From positions 21,576,001 to 21,640,000 of the forward strand of contig JANTQA010000023.1 in NCBI GenBank assembly GCA_027625915.1: a DNA stretch of 64,000 nucleotides, given 5' to 3'. The stretch comes from Anaeramoeba flamelloides. Its lineage: Eukaryota; Metamonada; Anaeramoebidae. The translations under genes and the position numbers were made by a program. The notes beneath the pieces were generated by a model that worked only from the letters and a program-made list of their open reading frames with translations, made no database searches and was not told the origin of the DNA. Shown one piece after another: positions 48,201 to 61,300 of the stretch. Numbering within the stretch: the first letter of the stretch is position 1; each line of letters opens with the position of its first letter.

Positions 48201-51200
48201 AAAATAAAAAGGAAAAACATGATGATAAAGAAAAGGAAAAGAAAGTGGAAAACAAAAATATTAATATACACGTGGATTTAATGATAAATGGAATAAATTT
48301 AAATAGAAATGGAAAGGCAGAGAAAGAGAAAGAGAAAAAAGAAAAAGATGCTGAATTCTTAAAAAAACAATTCCTTACCCAATTAGCATTAGAATATGAA
48401 AAGGAAGAGGAAAACGAAACATCTTATCCCATTTATAAAGAAGATTATTTAAAGATTTATCAAAATAAAAAATTTGTTAAGAAACATTTTCGATTAAAAT
48501 CATGGTTTTTCGGTTTTTATGACAATAAAGAAACATTTCAACCCGATGATGTTATTGATTTTAGACAAGTGGTTTCTTTTGACTTCAAACTCTTAGATAA
48601 TTTATATTCAAAAAATAATCAATTTATCATTAAAATTAAAGGGGGACTGACTCGAATATTTAAAGCAAAAAGTTATGAAAATGTTTTAAATTGGTTTGAA
48701 ATATTTAATATTTGTTTATTATTTAATAAATTAAGAAAACCAGTTGACTTTAAAAATGATGAGGAGATACAAAATGTGGAATTATCAAATGAATATACCC
48801 CACTGTATAATTATATTGATAAACGATTAACAATTAACAAGAATAAAATGAATTCAATACAAAATGAATTTAATAACATTAATAGACAGATAAAAAGTGG
48901 GAGCAATATGAATAAAAACAAGAATGGGAATGATGATGAGAATGTAAACCATAATGATAACTTAATAAATGATGAAAAGGATATTGATGAGAATTTAAAT
49001 GAAACAAAACCTAAAAAAGAAGATTTTTTAGATAAGAATAAACGATTATTTGAAAATAAAGATAACCAAATACGGGAATTACAAAAAAAAAATTATTTAT
49101 TAAAAAATTGGAAAGCATTTTTATTAAGTAAATTAGCAAGAATTATTATTAATAATGATAAAGATAATCGGTTAAGAGCTTATTGTTTAAAAGATAATAA
49201 TGAATTTAATCAAAGTGATGCGTTAAAGGTTAAAAGGGGGGAATGGTTAATTTTACATTCAAAATTAATGGGTGGAAAATTAAAAGTGGAAAAAAGTAAT
49301 AATGAAATTGGGGAATTGAGCTCAAAAATCGTAGAAATAGTAAAACCATTAGATCACCAATCAAAGAACTACAACTTTGAAAATAATAATAATAATAACT
49401 CTTTGGGTCGAAATATGGGCAATGACGATGATATGAGTATCAATAATACTAGTAATAATAATTCTAATAGTCAAAATGAAAAAAAAAATATACATTTTGA
49501 TAAAAAAAATTTAAAAAGTGAAAAATTATTATCAAATATAAATTATAAACTTAGTACAAAAAGCCTAATTAAAAAATTTAACCTAGAAACGGATTTTAAA
49601 CAAATTTTACCAATATTTTGGGTAACGAATGTCAAAATTGAAACTGAACCCGGGAACGGGAAATGGGAAAAAAGGATATTAGTGTTAAATAATTGGGAAT
49701 TGGCCTTATTTAAAAATAACAATTGCAAATATAGGCTTGATTTGAAAAAATTAACTCTAATCGAAGTTGGGTTAAAAATATTTACCGAAAAATATACATT
49801 TTTAATTAATATTGAAAATAAAGAACTGTTATTTGCTGTCGAAACAAAGGAAGAATTGAATGATTGGTTATTTATTTTGAATTTAATCAATAAGATATTA
49901 ATAATACTATTACCGTTAGAAAAGCAAGATTATCAAAAGAATTTTTCCAAATATTTGTATATTTATAATTGGATTAATTCTGAAATAGATGAAAACAAAA
50001 GAAAGTTTTGCAATTTTTCATTACAAGAAAATTTGATAATCAATTTCGATTCGATAAATAAATTAAAAGATAAAAAAATAAAAAAAAGAGAATTAAAATT
50101 TTATAATGAAGAAACAATAAGGCAATTATTAGTAAATTGGAAAAGTTATATTTTTTCTCGTTTTTGTAGATTATATTTAATTAATGAATCAAATTTCAAA
50201 ATAAATAACAATATTAAATTATTAGAAAATTCAATTAAAAATAAAAATTTTTATTTTTTTTCTTTGATTGATCATCATGAAGAACCTTCACAAAATAACG
50301 AAAATTCAAATGATACAATCGACCAAGAACAAGAAAACGAATATACTGTGATTGGAAGAAATAATGATAAAGAAGGAGAAAATGATCATGTACAAAGAAA
50401 TAGAGTTTTTCAAAAATTGGAAAAAGACAATTCAAATGATAAAATTACCCAAGAAAAAATATATAATAAATCTAATCCTAATAAAGCAAATGAAAAAGAA
50501 TCAGAAAAGGGAAAAGAAAAAGAAAATGAAAACGAAATTGAAATTGAAATTGAAATAGAAAAAGAAACAGAAAATGAAAATGAAAAAGAAATTGGAAAGG
50601 AAAAGGAAAAGGAAAAAGAAATAAAAATAAAAATAGAAAATGAAAATGAAAAAGAAACCCAAATTCAAACAAAAACAAGTAAAGAAACAAAAAAAGAAGA
50701 AGGAAAAGAAAAACAAAAAGAATGCGAACAAAAACACAAAGAGAAACAATATGAAGAAAAACAAAAAGAGAACAATAAAATGGATGAAAATAAAAGTAAT
50801 AATTATTATATTCTTAAAAATGATTGGTATTTAGTTCTTGAAAAAATTAATGAAAAAAAAATCAAAATTAAAAATTTCAATAGTGCCATTGAAATAAATA
50901 ATAATAATATTTTAATTCAGCCAGAAGTACTAAATAAAAAAATTGAATTTCCGAATAATTATTTTCTGTTTGAAAAAGAAAATATCAATATATTGGACTT
51001 TCAAGAAAGTACAATTGAAGATTATTCTAGTAGTAGTGATCTTTCCTTTACACAAAATAAAATTAATAAAAACAAACGAGATAATAAAAATAATGCTAGT
51101 CGGCTAAATTTAAACCAAATACCAGACTTTAATGAATTAAATTTGCAAAATTCAATAAATTCTTTAAATATATGTTTAAATTTCTGGGAAATGAATAAAA

Positions 51201-54200
51201 ATGAATTCACCAATTTCCCAATCAATTATTCAAATACAATCATTTACAAAGCTAATAAATATTATGGTACGTTGATAAGTTGGATTTTAATTTTATATAA
51301 AGCCAATGAATCTAATGAAATTGTTGATATTTTTGATTTAAGGAATTTAAAAAAATTCAAAAAAATTAATGTCAATAACCAAGAAGGCTTTCTTATCCGA
51401 TTTAAGAACAATAAAACTGAAAAATTTTTTACTAAAAACGAGCAATCACTACATAATTGGCTGATGCAATTAAATATGATTGTACATTTTTTCTTTTTTT
51501 TAAAATTCAAAATATATTTATTGGATGGTAGTTTATTAATTAATAGGTTTTATCATATATACAGATATTTGAAGACGAGGATCAGCCAGTTAATTGTAGA
51601 AAAGAACATATTACAACTCTCTAGCCATTTAAATCAAAATAAATCATTATTTAAAGAAAATTACAATAGCAATATAACCCTTTCCGGCGATAATGATGAA
51701 CAAAGGAATTTGGGTGATAACGATAAAGTATTAATCTTTGCAAAATATCATAAATTAATAAACTTTTTAAATTTACTGAAATTATGGAAAAAAAGAATTT
51801 TAAGCAAAATGGTCCAAGTAGAATTTAAAAACAATATCAAAACAATATGTAAAAATAACAAATTTAAATATAAAATTGCATTTGATAATGTAAAATCAAA
51901 CAAGAAATTGAATAATAGACACAAGAAATTAAAATTTTTACAATATGAAAAAAATTCTTGGATTTTGGTTCATGATCTTATGAAATTTAAAGATAAAGAT
52001 TTAAATAATAAATATTTTGAAGGTGAATATAATTCTAAAATAGGCCTAGTCAAAAAAAAAAATAATATTGACTTTCTAACTAAAAAGGATCTATTAAAAA
52101 ATTATGAATTGGATTTTATTCTTTTAAATAATGACCAAAGCAGAGAGATTGAATCTAAAAATAAAAAACTAAGAACTAGAAGAGTTAGTGATGTCTTAAC
52201 TCCAAAATTTTTCTCACAAAATAAAAAAAATGCTAAAAATAACTTTATATTTAAACCCAGTTCCTTTAGGAACGAAAGCAATAATGCTGATCACCAAAGT
52301 ACAATTAGTTCCTTTTTTTCGTCCGAATATCACGGAATTGAGAATTTTAAACAAGGGTTTGTATATTATTTTAAATCAAGTTTAGTTAAATCAAAATGGG
52401 AAAAAAAATGGATCAAGATAACAAACGACCAAATCCTAATTTATAATTTTAAAATAGAAAAACACTATCTAATTCAAGAGCCAATAAAAATAATTGAAAC
52501 CAGTTCAATACTAGATTGTGTCGAAATAAAAAATCCAAAAAAAAAATTCCAAATCAAAACATTAAATAAAGATTTGCAACAAAATGTATTCCAAATACAA
52601 ACTTTAAAAAATAATTATCATTTTGCCATTGATACTAATAAAAGAAAAGAAAAATGGATTAGGGTTATTTTATTAATAAAGGCTTTAAATTATTTAAAAA
52701 TAATTCGCCATAATTTTGATTATGACCCTAAATTAAGATTAATGAAATGCAATCAAATTTTAGATTGGCTAACAGATCAAATTAATAAATTATTCAAAAA
52801 AAGAAAAAAAATTAGAAATGGTTTGATGATTAAAAAAAAAAAATTTGTTGAAAATTCAATTAAAGAATTTAAATTGATTAAAAAAAAATTATCATTCTTA
52901 AATAATAGATTATCTGAATTAAAAGGTTGCAGAAAAAATTTACTTTCTAGAATTTTACGTTTTCATATAATCAATCAAAATGACCAAAATGCTAGAGTTT
53001 ATTTATTGAAGCCATTCAATAATAAAAACTTAAATATAAATCTGAAGGCAAATCAATTTTTAAAAATAATTGATGATGGTAATGAAAATAATGATCAGAA
53101 TTTTATTAGTCAACTTGAATTTGAAAAGAGTGGTAAAACGAATATTAAAGAAATTAATGTTGGAAATGATATAAAAATAGAAGAGAATAAGGAAATTAAT
53201 GAAAATACAGAAGAAAAAGAACAAAAAAGAATGAATAGTAAAGAAAGTAATAATGACAATGAAATAGAAAAAGAAAAGAAAAATGAACAAATTCTAGAAC
53301 AAAAAGAAAAGAATATTGAAAAGAGTGACGATGATGAAACGGAACTAAATAATGAAGATGGAATTGAAATTTTGAAAGATACTGATTCTGAAAATGATAA
53401 TGATAATGCTAATCTCAACAAGACAAAGAATAAAACAGAAAACTCAATAAAGAAGAAAAATAAAGGAAGGGAAAAGAAAGAGAAAAAAGAAAAAGAAAAA
53501 TCCAGTAATGGGCTATTTAAAAAAAGGCAAAAAAAAACATTGGTTACTTATGGCTCTAAAATCTTTTATATCCCCAATACAAAGATTATTAAAATAAAGC
53601 CTTCTAATATTGAAAAAGTATTTGAAGATAATAATAATCATAGTAATAATAATAATAATAATGGAGATGGTAATAAAAATGGTAATGAAAATATTAAAAG
53701 TAAATTAAATCAAAAATTAAGGAACGATTTCAATAATTTATTAATCGATCAAGAGATGAAAATAATTAAATTAATCATTAAAAATGCAGAGATTTTTGAT
53801 TATGAAATGTTATCTCAGAATTTAATTATATTTTTAGAATTTAATAAAATTATAAAAAATTATTTCAATTGGTCAATAATCCAAGAAATCGAAACTAGAA
53901 ATGATGAAATAGATTTATTTAGAGGCAATACCATCGAAAATAAATCATTAGGATATTTTATGAAATATATCGGACAAAATTATATCCTAGAATTATTTTC
54001 GCCAATTGTTGAAGAGATTTTAAAAACAAAAGAATCTTTTGAAATAATTGAAATAAAATTGCAGGAAAAGGACAACCTATTGGAGAACCAAGAAAGATTA
54101 TCCAAAATTGCACAAAAGACTCTAAACAGAATCTTGGATTCGATGTCGTATATACCCCTGAACATTAGATACTTTGCTCAAATGCTATGGAACAAGGCAA

Positions 54201-54787
54201 AGTCAAAATTCCCCAATGCCAAATATTCACTATTAACAGGGTTCTTTTTTTTAAGATTCCTTTCCCCCATTATTGCGGTTCCAGAAAGGAACGGGATCAC
54301 CTTTAAAAAAATCGATCCAAATTCAAGAAGAGCCTTTGTTCTCGTTTCCAAAACTATACAAAATATCGCCAATAGAGCGCAATTTAAAGAACAAACAATG
54401 AGCTTTTTAAATCCTTTGGTGGGCCAATATGAAAACAAAATTAAAATATTTTTAGACTCCTTAATAGATCCGTTTTTTTTGACAAAATACCAAAACCAGA
54501 ACGTTTTAATTTATTCGCAAACAGAATCCAATTATGGTGTTTGCTGGGGAACCGATTTATATGGCGAACACTTCAAAATCGAGAAAGGTAAATTACAAAT
54601 TAATTCAAAATTGTTTTTAAAATTTGGTGACTTTTTTCAAATTTCCGAGGCTAAATATCTAAATTCTTTAATCAAAATTTTTGATTTTTTGCAACAATCA
54701 GAAATTTATCAGAAAATTTTGGATTTATTAAATGATGATTTGACTTTACAACAAAAATTTAAAAATGTTTTTTGTAAAAAAAATTAA
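45257..54787 (+). CDS. Giant multi-SH3/PH RasGAP
   Basis: Two exons, 45257-45413 and 45552-54787 (donor GTAAAA, acceptor AAAG, phase 1), give 3130 aa. Exon 1 encodes an SH3 domain ('WVKGKNNRTNEEGIFP'). Then PH-like domains lie near residues 118-233, 504-605, 1013-1110, 1407-1500, 1933-2033 and 2316-2430, alternating with a helical 'WK..LLSKL' segment and SH3-like modules (clearest near 326-441, 'GLWFGKNENTGQMGYFPAER'). The C-terminal RasGAP domain (about 2781-3036) has the arginine finger in 'LFRGNTI' (R2843) and the 'FLRFLSPIIAVPER' motif (R2954), so Ras GTPase stimulation is likely. Lys/Glu-rich insertions of up to about 250 residues sit inside several SH3-like modules. The PH domains suggest membrane recruitment. 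The ATG at 45257 is the first suitable one after a T-rich leader; an extra upstream exon cannot be excluded. Confidence 0.88.
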
Positions 54788-57700
54788 TTTTGAATATTAT
54801 GTTTTATTTATTTATTAATATCATTTTTTTATTCTTTTTTTCCAAAGATTTAAAGATAATTTATATATTTTAAAAATTAAGAAATAAACAAAAGAAATAT
54901 GATAAGCAAGATTAATTCTTTTTTTTTGATCCTTTTTCTTTTTTATTTATTTTGGAATTTTTATTTTATGAACAATTTAAAGGTGAACAATGTAGATCAC
55001 AGTTACGCAAATGTTAATTTAGAAAATATAATATCTTCAATCTATTAATAGATCGATAATAGTCTATAAGAGGGAAAAAAGTTAAGTAATTAATTTATTT
55101 AATTATATTAGTAAGGAAATGAAGAAAGTTTTTTTCTTTCCAAGTTTCACAATCATTTTTACCAAAAATTAATTATTTTAGATAATTTACCATTGAAGAC
55201 TAAATTAAAAATAAATAGGATAATACAAACAAGGAATAGTTGATAGCCGGTATAACATAAAACCAATAAATCAATAGATTTTGTATTGAATATTGAAAAA
55301 CTCAAATACTTTCATAATAAAAAAATAATTTTAAACAAATGAGTATAAATCTTTATCACAAAAATCTTGTTTTTATTGAGATTGTTAAATAAAATAAGGA
55401 TAATAACGTTTTTATATGTTTGGAATTTTTTATTATTTTCGAATATTTTAAATGTTTCATAAAAAAATAAAATTGAAATACTCCTAATTATTATTTGTTT
55501 TAAAAAAAATGTTTTTTAATGCTAATTTTCTAATTTAAAATAGTTTTATATAACAATTTTTATTGTGAAACAATTTTATCGAGATAAATTATGTATTTTT
55601 TTATTGTATAATTTTTTTTTTCAAGAAACTTGATTTATAACACATTATATAACATATTTTATCACTAATAACACCAAAATAACATGTTATAAAATTATAT
55701 AACACCTTTTACAACGAATAATAAAATGTTTAATAATTTGTTGATTTTTTTAAGATACTATTGATGAGGTTATTAATATTTTAAATTGTTTCTTTTAAAT
55801 TTTATGACAATTTCAACATTTAAAACACTTCTGTATCACATGTATAATATTTTATCTGATTTTTTTTTTTAGGGCTTGGATCACAAATTGAAAAAAAATA
55901 GCAATTCTCTTTTTGATATAGGATTGAAGATAAAAGAAGATATAATAAAAATAAATATCATTTATCTACATCATTTTCACATTTTTTAGAAAATGTAAAT
56001 AACATATTTTTACTTAGTTACTCTAGATCATACAAAAACAAAATTCAAAACAATTAAACAAAAAAAAAAAAAAAAAATCAAAAAAAAATTCAAAAATTAA
56101 AAAACATGTGAAAATCTGATTTTGTTTTGAAATTGCAAAAAATACATTTTTCTTCACATATCAATCGAAAAAAACTAAAAATGTGTAATTTTTCCTTTAT
56201 AACTGGGCCCTTTTAGGCTGGAAAATATTTTTCTAAAAGATATTAATAGAAACATGTTCTCAAAAAAATTGGAGATTTTATTAATTTAATAATTCGGAAA
56301 ATTATTTTTATATCTTTCTTAATAAAATGTTTTTGATTTTTTGATCATAATTAACCCCAAATAGTTTTTTTCCTATTTATTTCTCTTTTAATCACTACTA
56401 AATACCAAATAAATTTAATTGTAACATAATCCCAACCTGTTATAAGAATACTTTTTTCAAAAAATATCAAAAAAATCACCATACTAATTGAAATTTTGTT
56501 ATAAAAAGGAATATTTATAAACTCCATTCCACTCAAAGGTACGCAACGAAAAATGAAAAATCACTTTATTTTTCTAAGAGCCAATCAAACTTTGATTGTT
56601 TAGAAATACAAGAAATAATAAAACACGTATATAGAGTCGATAATCATAAAAGAAAAGCCAGAACAAACCATAAATTTTAAAAAAAAAAAAATGTTAAAAA
56701 ATTTTTATGGCACTTATCATTGGAAGGTCTCGTGCAAAATTCTATATTTCTTTTGGAAATTAATTTTGTTGACAATAAGATTTTTTACTTGTAAAAGTAT
56801 GAATTTTAAAAGAACATACAAAACCTCACTTTTCTTAATGTTAATTTTTAGTTTCAAACATTTTTTTTTTCAAATTTAATTTTTGAAAATAAAATAAAAA
56901 AGAAAAATAAAATAAAAAAGAAAAGAAGAAAAAAAAAAAAAAAAGCAAAAAACAAAACAAAAAAATTAGAAAAAATGATAATCTAAAAATTGAAAATTTT
57001 ATTTTGAGAAGAATAATGAATTAAACCCATAGAAAATGTTCTATTTCTTGAATAAAACTTGGGTCCTTTTGGTGAAAAAGAGTTCATTTTGGGAACATAA
57101 TTGAATTTATGTTTGTATATCTTTCTCTCCTTTTTGGATCAAACATCTTGAAAAAATATATATTTCTAATATATATAAAATTATGAAATTAATTTTTTTC
57201 AAAGTTTAAAATAATTATTGGAATTTTTGCAAATAAATTAATTTTTTATACAATGGTTATTTCGAACTTGTGGGTTTAATTTTTAATGTATATTTTAATA
57301 CACACCCTTAACAGATCTTAAGATTTCTTTCTTCTTTCAATAAAAATAATTTTTTTCAAAATAATTTAGAAATATATTGTAATTTGGTACTTTTCAAAAT
57401 GTACAAAAATGATCTAATGATTTAAAAACAATAATTCTTTTCGGAAAATACATTAAAAGTTAGTTTATTCATATCGTCACAAGATTGTTACTTTAATTTT
57501 AAATTTCAAGAGAGGGTAATTTTAGCATTTTTGCTTTTTCTTTATTTGAAAAATAAATCAGAAAAAAGTTTGACTTAATGTCTTTTTCTTGGGTGGACAA
57601 AACTAGTTTTCAGAAAAAGGTGTTGGTAGTTCTGTATACTCTATTTAAACAAGTAAAATAAAGTGAAACTTTTTTCCTCTTTATTTTGTTACGAATATTT

Positions 57701-58338
57701 GAAATTTAAATGGGAAAATCTTTTCACTTCATTTCTCAGAGTTTTCTTTTATTAATTGAGTTCTCAAAGAAGTGGGGTTGTAATTTAAAAACTCTATTTG
57801 AAAAAGGAAAATATTGAAAAGGAAGTGAAAATTTTTCCCACTTGCAATTTAAATACCAATAATATAAGTATAAAATTTACTGGTTTTTTTTTCTATGGCT
57901 TTTTGTCTTATGAAACATTAAAATCTAATACTAAAGTATCCCAACTTGTGTTTTTCTAATTTGGAGAAAAAAACAAACAATAATTATCGAAATAAACAAT
58001 ATAAAAAAAAGCGCCTAAATTTAGATCTCCCAAATAAACTTTTGCTAGAAAATCAAAATTTTTTAATTTAGGATTCGATACCATTGGTAAGGTGAGTTGA
58101 TTTAGTACCCTCACAAAGGAAATTTGCAATTTTCTGACTATTTCCAATTTCAAATTATTTTCTAAACATTAAAAAAGTATGCGAATGAAAATCATTTTTT
58201 TTTTTTCTTTTGTTCTACCTTTCTCTTTATTCTTGAAATAAAACAAAGCAAACATAACAAAATTAGAATTCCCGTTTATCAAATACTATTAATTCCGATT
58301 TTTTTTACCAGTCTTTCTTGCAAAAATATACCTTCAAA
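54788..58338. other. Intergenic DNA between RasGAP and RasGEF
   Basis: 3.55 kb of A+T-rich sequence with no supported gene. It contains a degenerate tandem pair near 55641-55728 ('attatataaca' units) and a fold-back pair at 57695-57855. Frames at 56351-56536, 56691-56879 and 57956-58153 look random. Confidence 0.55.
57695..57855. repeat. Imperfect inverted repeat
   Basis: The arm near 57695-57735 ('aaatgggaaaatcttttcac') pairs with 57816-57855 ('gtgaaaatttttcccacttg'). Arms are about 40 bases with mismatches. Possibly a small fold-back element remnant. Confidence 0.4.
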
Positions 58339-61300
58339 ATGGATGAGATCGAATCAAAAATGACAAAAGAACTCAAATTAGAGTTCTTGAAAACTCTTCC
58401 TTCACCACCAAAAAAAAACAAAGCCGAAGAACTTCTCGAGAGCGAATCGTTGTTAAACGTCATCGAAGAAGAAGGTAATTTACTCTTTCCTTTGAGAGTT
58501 TACGAACTATTTTTTTTCAAAATAATCTCTTTCTTTAATTCCACAATACTTTATTAACCTCGTTTTAGAAAAAGAAATACCCAAAAGCGAATGGTTTTCT
58601 CGTGTTCTTAAAAAGCACCCGTCAGTTTTAGAAACTAGAGAAAGAGTTACACCTCTCACGAACCAAATAAGGTAACTTTTTTCCAAACAACAACAACAAC
58701 AACAAAAGAAAAAAAAATAAATATTTTCTTTTCTTTATTTATCAGCAAATATTTTTTTTTTTTATTTTTATTATTTTCTTGGTAAAATTAATTTTGTTTT
58801 CTGTATGTTTTCAAACACTTTCAACAATTCCTTTTCAAAGTTTTGGGAAATTAATTTCAAGATCAAAAACAGAGGTACAGCAACATATCTCAAACCAAGT
58901 TCTCCTGAATTTAATTATGCAGCATTTAGAGACTTTAAATTTAGGTGATACAATAAAAACAATCGAAAAAGAGTCTGGTATCTCTTACAACGAGCACTAC
59001 TCCAAAAAAAGTCGTTTATTAACAATTTTACGCGTAGGGATTAAGGACATCGATTCTGTTTGGGACTTGAACTTAAAATATCAAGGACCTCAAATTGAAA
59101 ACGATCAAGAAGATCCTGAGGTTGAAATTTTTGATAATTACGGCCTTGGCGAATTTGATGATGAAGATGATGAGGAAAATAGAATTCCAGATATAGATAT
59201 TTGGGACGAACCACCTGATTCTGATAATAATGTCTGTTATATTGAAGAAAACAGTAATAATCTCTTTCCATTACCTTTTCTTTTTTTTTTTTCTTTTTTT
59301 CCTTTTAATATTTTTTTTCTTGTTTTTTCAATTTTTGTTCACTTTTTGCACAAACTAATTAAGAAAACGATCTCTTTAGGCACTTTTTTTTACCCTTAAA
59401 CTCTAATTTGATTTTTTTTTTCTTATTGAGGAGAGGTGATTCAACAAAATTATTCTTTGTTTGTCGTTAGGTTTTTTTTAATATAAAAGAATTGTGTAAA
59501 ATCTATTTGATTTTGCTCTATTCTTTTGAGTCCAGGAACTTTTTGTTCGGTTTTCTTGAGTTTTCTGTTTATTTTGAAAACCAGAAAACAACTTTTTTAA
59601 AACATTAAAGATAAATATTTTTTTTTGCATAATAGATCTCAATTTAATTGATAAAATGAAGTTAGGATTCTACCAAATATCCATTTATTGAATCACCTAT
59701 ACCACAATTAGTTTTATTGGCTAAGATTTGAATTGAAATATTAATCAAAGAAAAAGAAATCAAAATTAAAAATTTGTTTTCGAAATCAATACTTTACAAT
59801 ATAAAATGAAAAATATCTTTTCCGATTTTCAAGAATTAAGTTAATTCTTAAACAAAATAATAGGTTACTTTTTTTGAGTTGTATATTAGAAACATGTGAA
59901 TTTTAGAATTTCAAAAAAGAGACTCGAATTAAAAAATTGTTCAGATGAATATAACTCATCCATTTCAAAAGTCGAAACACAAATTACAAAAAAAAATTTT
60001 TCAAGATCTTGACAAGATTTCATTTTATTTTCAAAAATGACTACTCCCTTAATAAAATTTATTTTAAAATGCAATTTTTTTTTAATTACTAATAAATTCA
60101 AATAAATGTTTGAAAAATTTTTCATTTTTAATTTTCAAATTTTTTTTACCTTAGCTTTGAATAAAACATTTTCTTGATACAAATGCTAAAGAAATTTTGT
60201 AAAATTAGTTGACCTTAAAAAATATTCTTTCTCAAGAGCTGTTTCGAAAGTAGACTTCATAATATTTACAAAAATGGAAATTGAACTAAAAATTTTTTTT
60301 TATTTTTTTGAATTTCTCAGAATTTTTGAAATGAAGTGAAAATTTTATCTCATTTTTTATTCAAGTATAAGTATTAAATTTCTGATTGAAATCAAAAATT
60401 TTATTTTTTGTTTGATCAATTATTGATTTTTTATTTGTTCTCAAAATCCTTGATTTTTTTTGAATTAATTCAATTTTCAAAATCTTTCAATTAGCATTTA
60501 ATACTTATCATATAGTGCAAGTAAAGTACTGTTCAAATGATTGGTTTACATTGATGAAACCAATCCTTTCAAAGTTCTAAAATGATTTTAATTTTAACTT
60601 GCATTTAATTAATATTTTAAAGATTTTTAAATTTTTCGAATCTTTTACTTTTTTATATTATTTTTATTTTTTACTTTTTTAACAAAAGACAAAAGACAAA
60701 AAACAAAAAACATTTCAAATGACTATTAACATTCACAATACAATTTTAATGATATATTTTACTTATTAATTTTCTTTTCTTTTACTATTCTCAAAAGATA
60801 AAAAGATTCTTAAAGCAGCAACATTAAATAAATTAATTGAAAATTTAACAAACGAAAAGAAATCTGATACAGATTTCATGAAAATCTTTTTAATGACTTG
60901 TCAATCATTTACTACACCAAGAAAACTACTTCGAAAATTATTACAAAGATATAATGTACCACGGGGTAATTTAACTTTAGAAAAATATCAAGAGAAAAAA
61001 CAAAAAATTCAAATTAAAGTATGTAACGTATTAATATCATGGATCAAGGATTATTTTTCTGATTTCAATGAAAGCTTAATTAATGAAATTAATAATTTTA
61101 TTGAAAATGCCGAAAAGACAAACAGCCATATAATGTCAATAAAAAAATTGAAAGGTACACTTGCAAAGGCAATTTCTGGTCAATCAACAAGATTTCATAA
61201 TATTTCTTACGAAACAGCGCCTCTTCCAATTGTTCCAAAAAATATTTTTTCACCAAGTTTGGATTTTGATTTAGTAGACGAAGAAGAAATTGCTAGACAG

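Noticed and set aside
60039-60052. 'gactactcccttaa' as the right end of another copy of the TIR element
   Set aside because: The sequence to its left does not match the element at 42107-43476; a chance match or tiny remnant at most.
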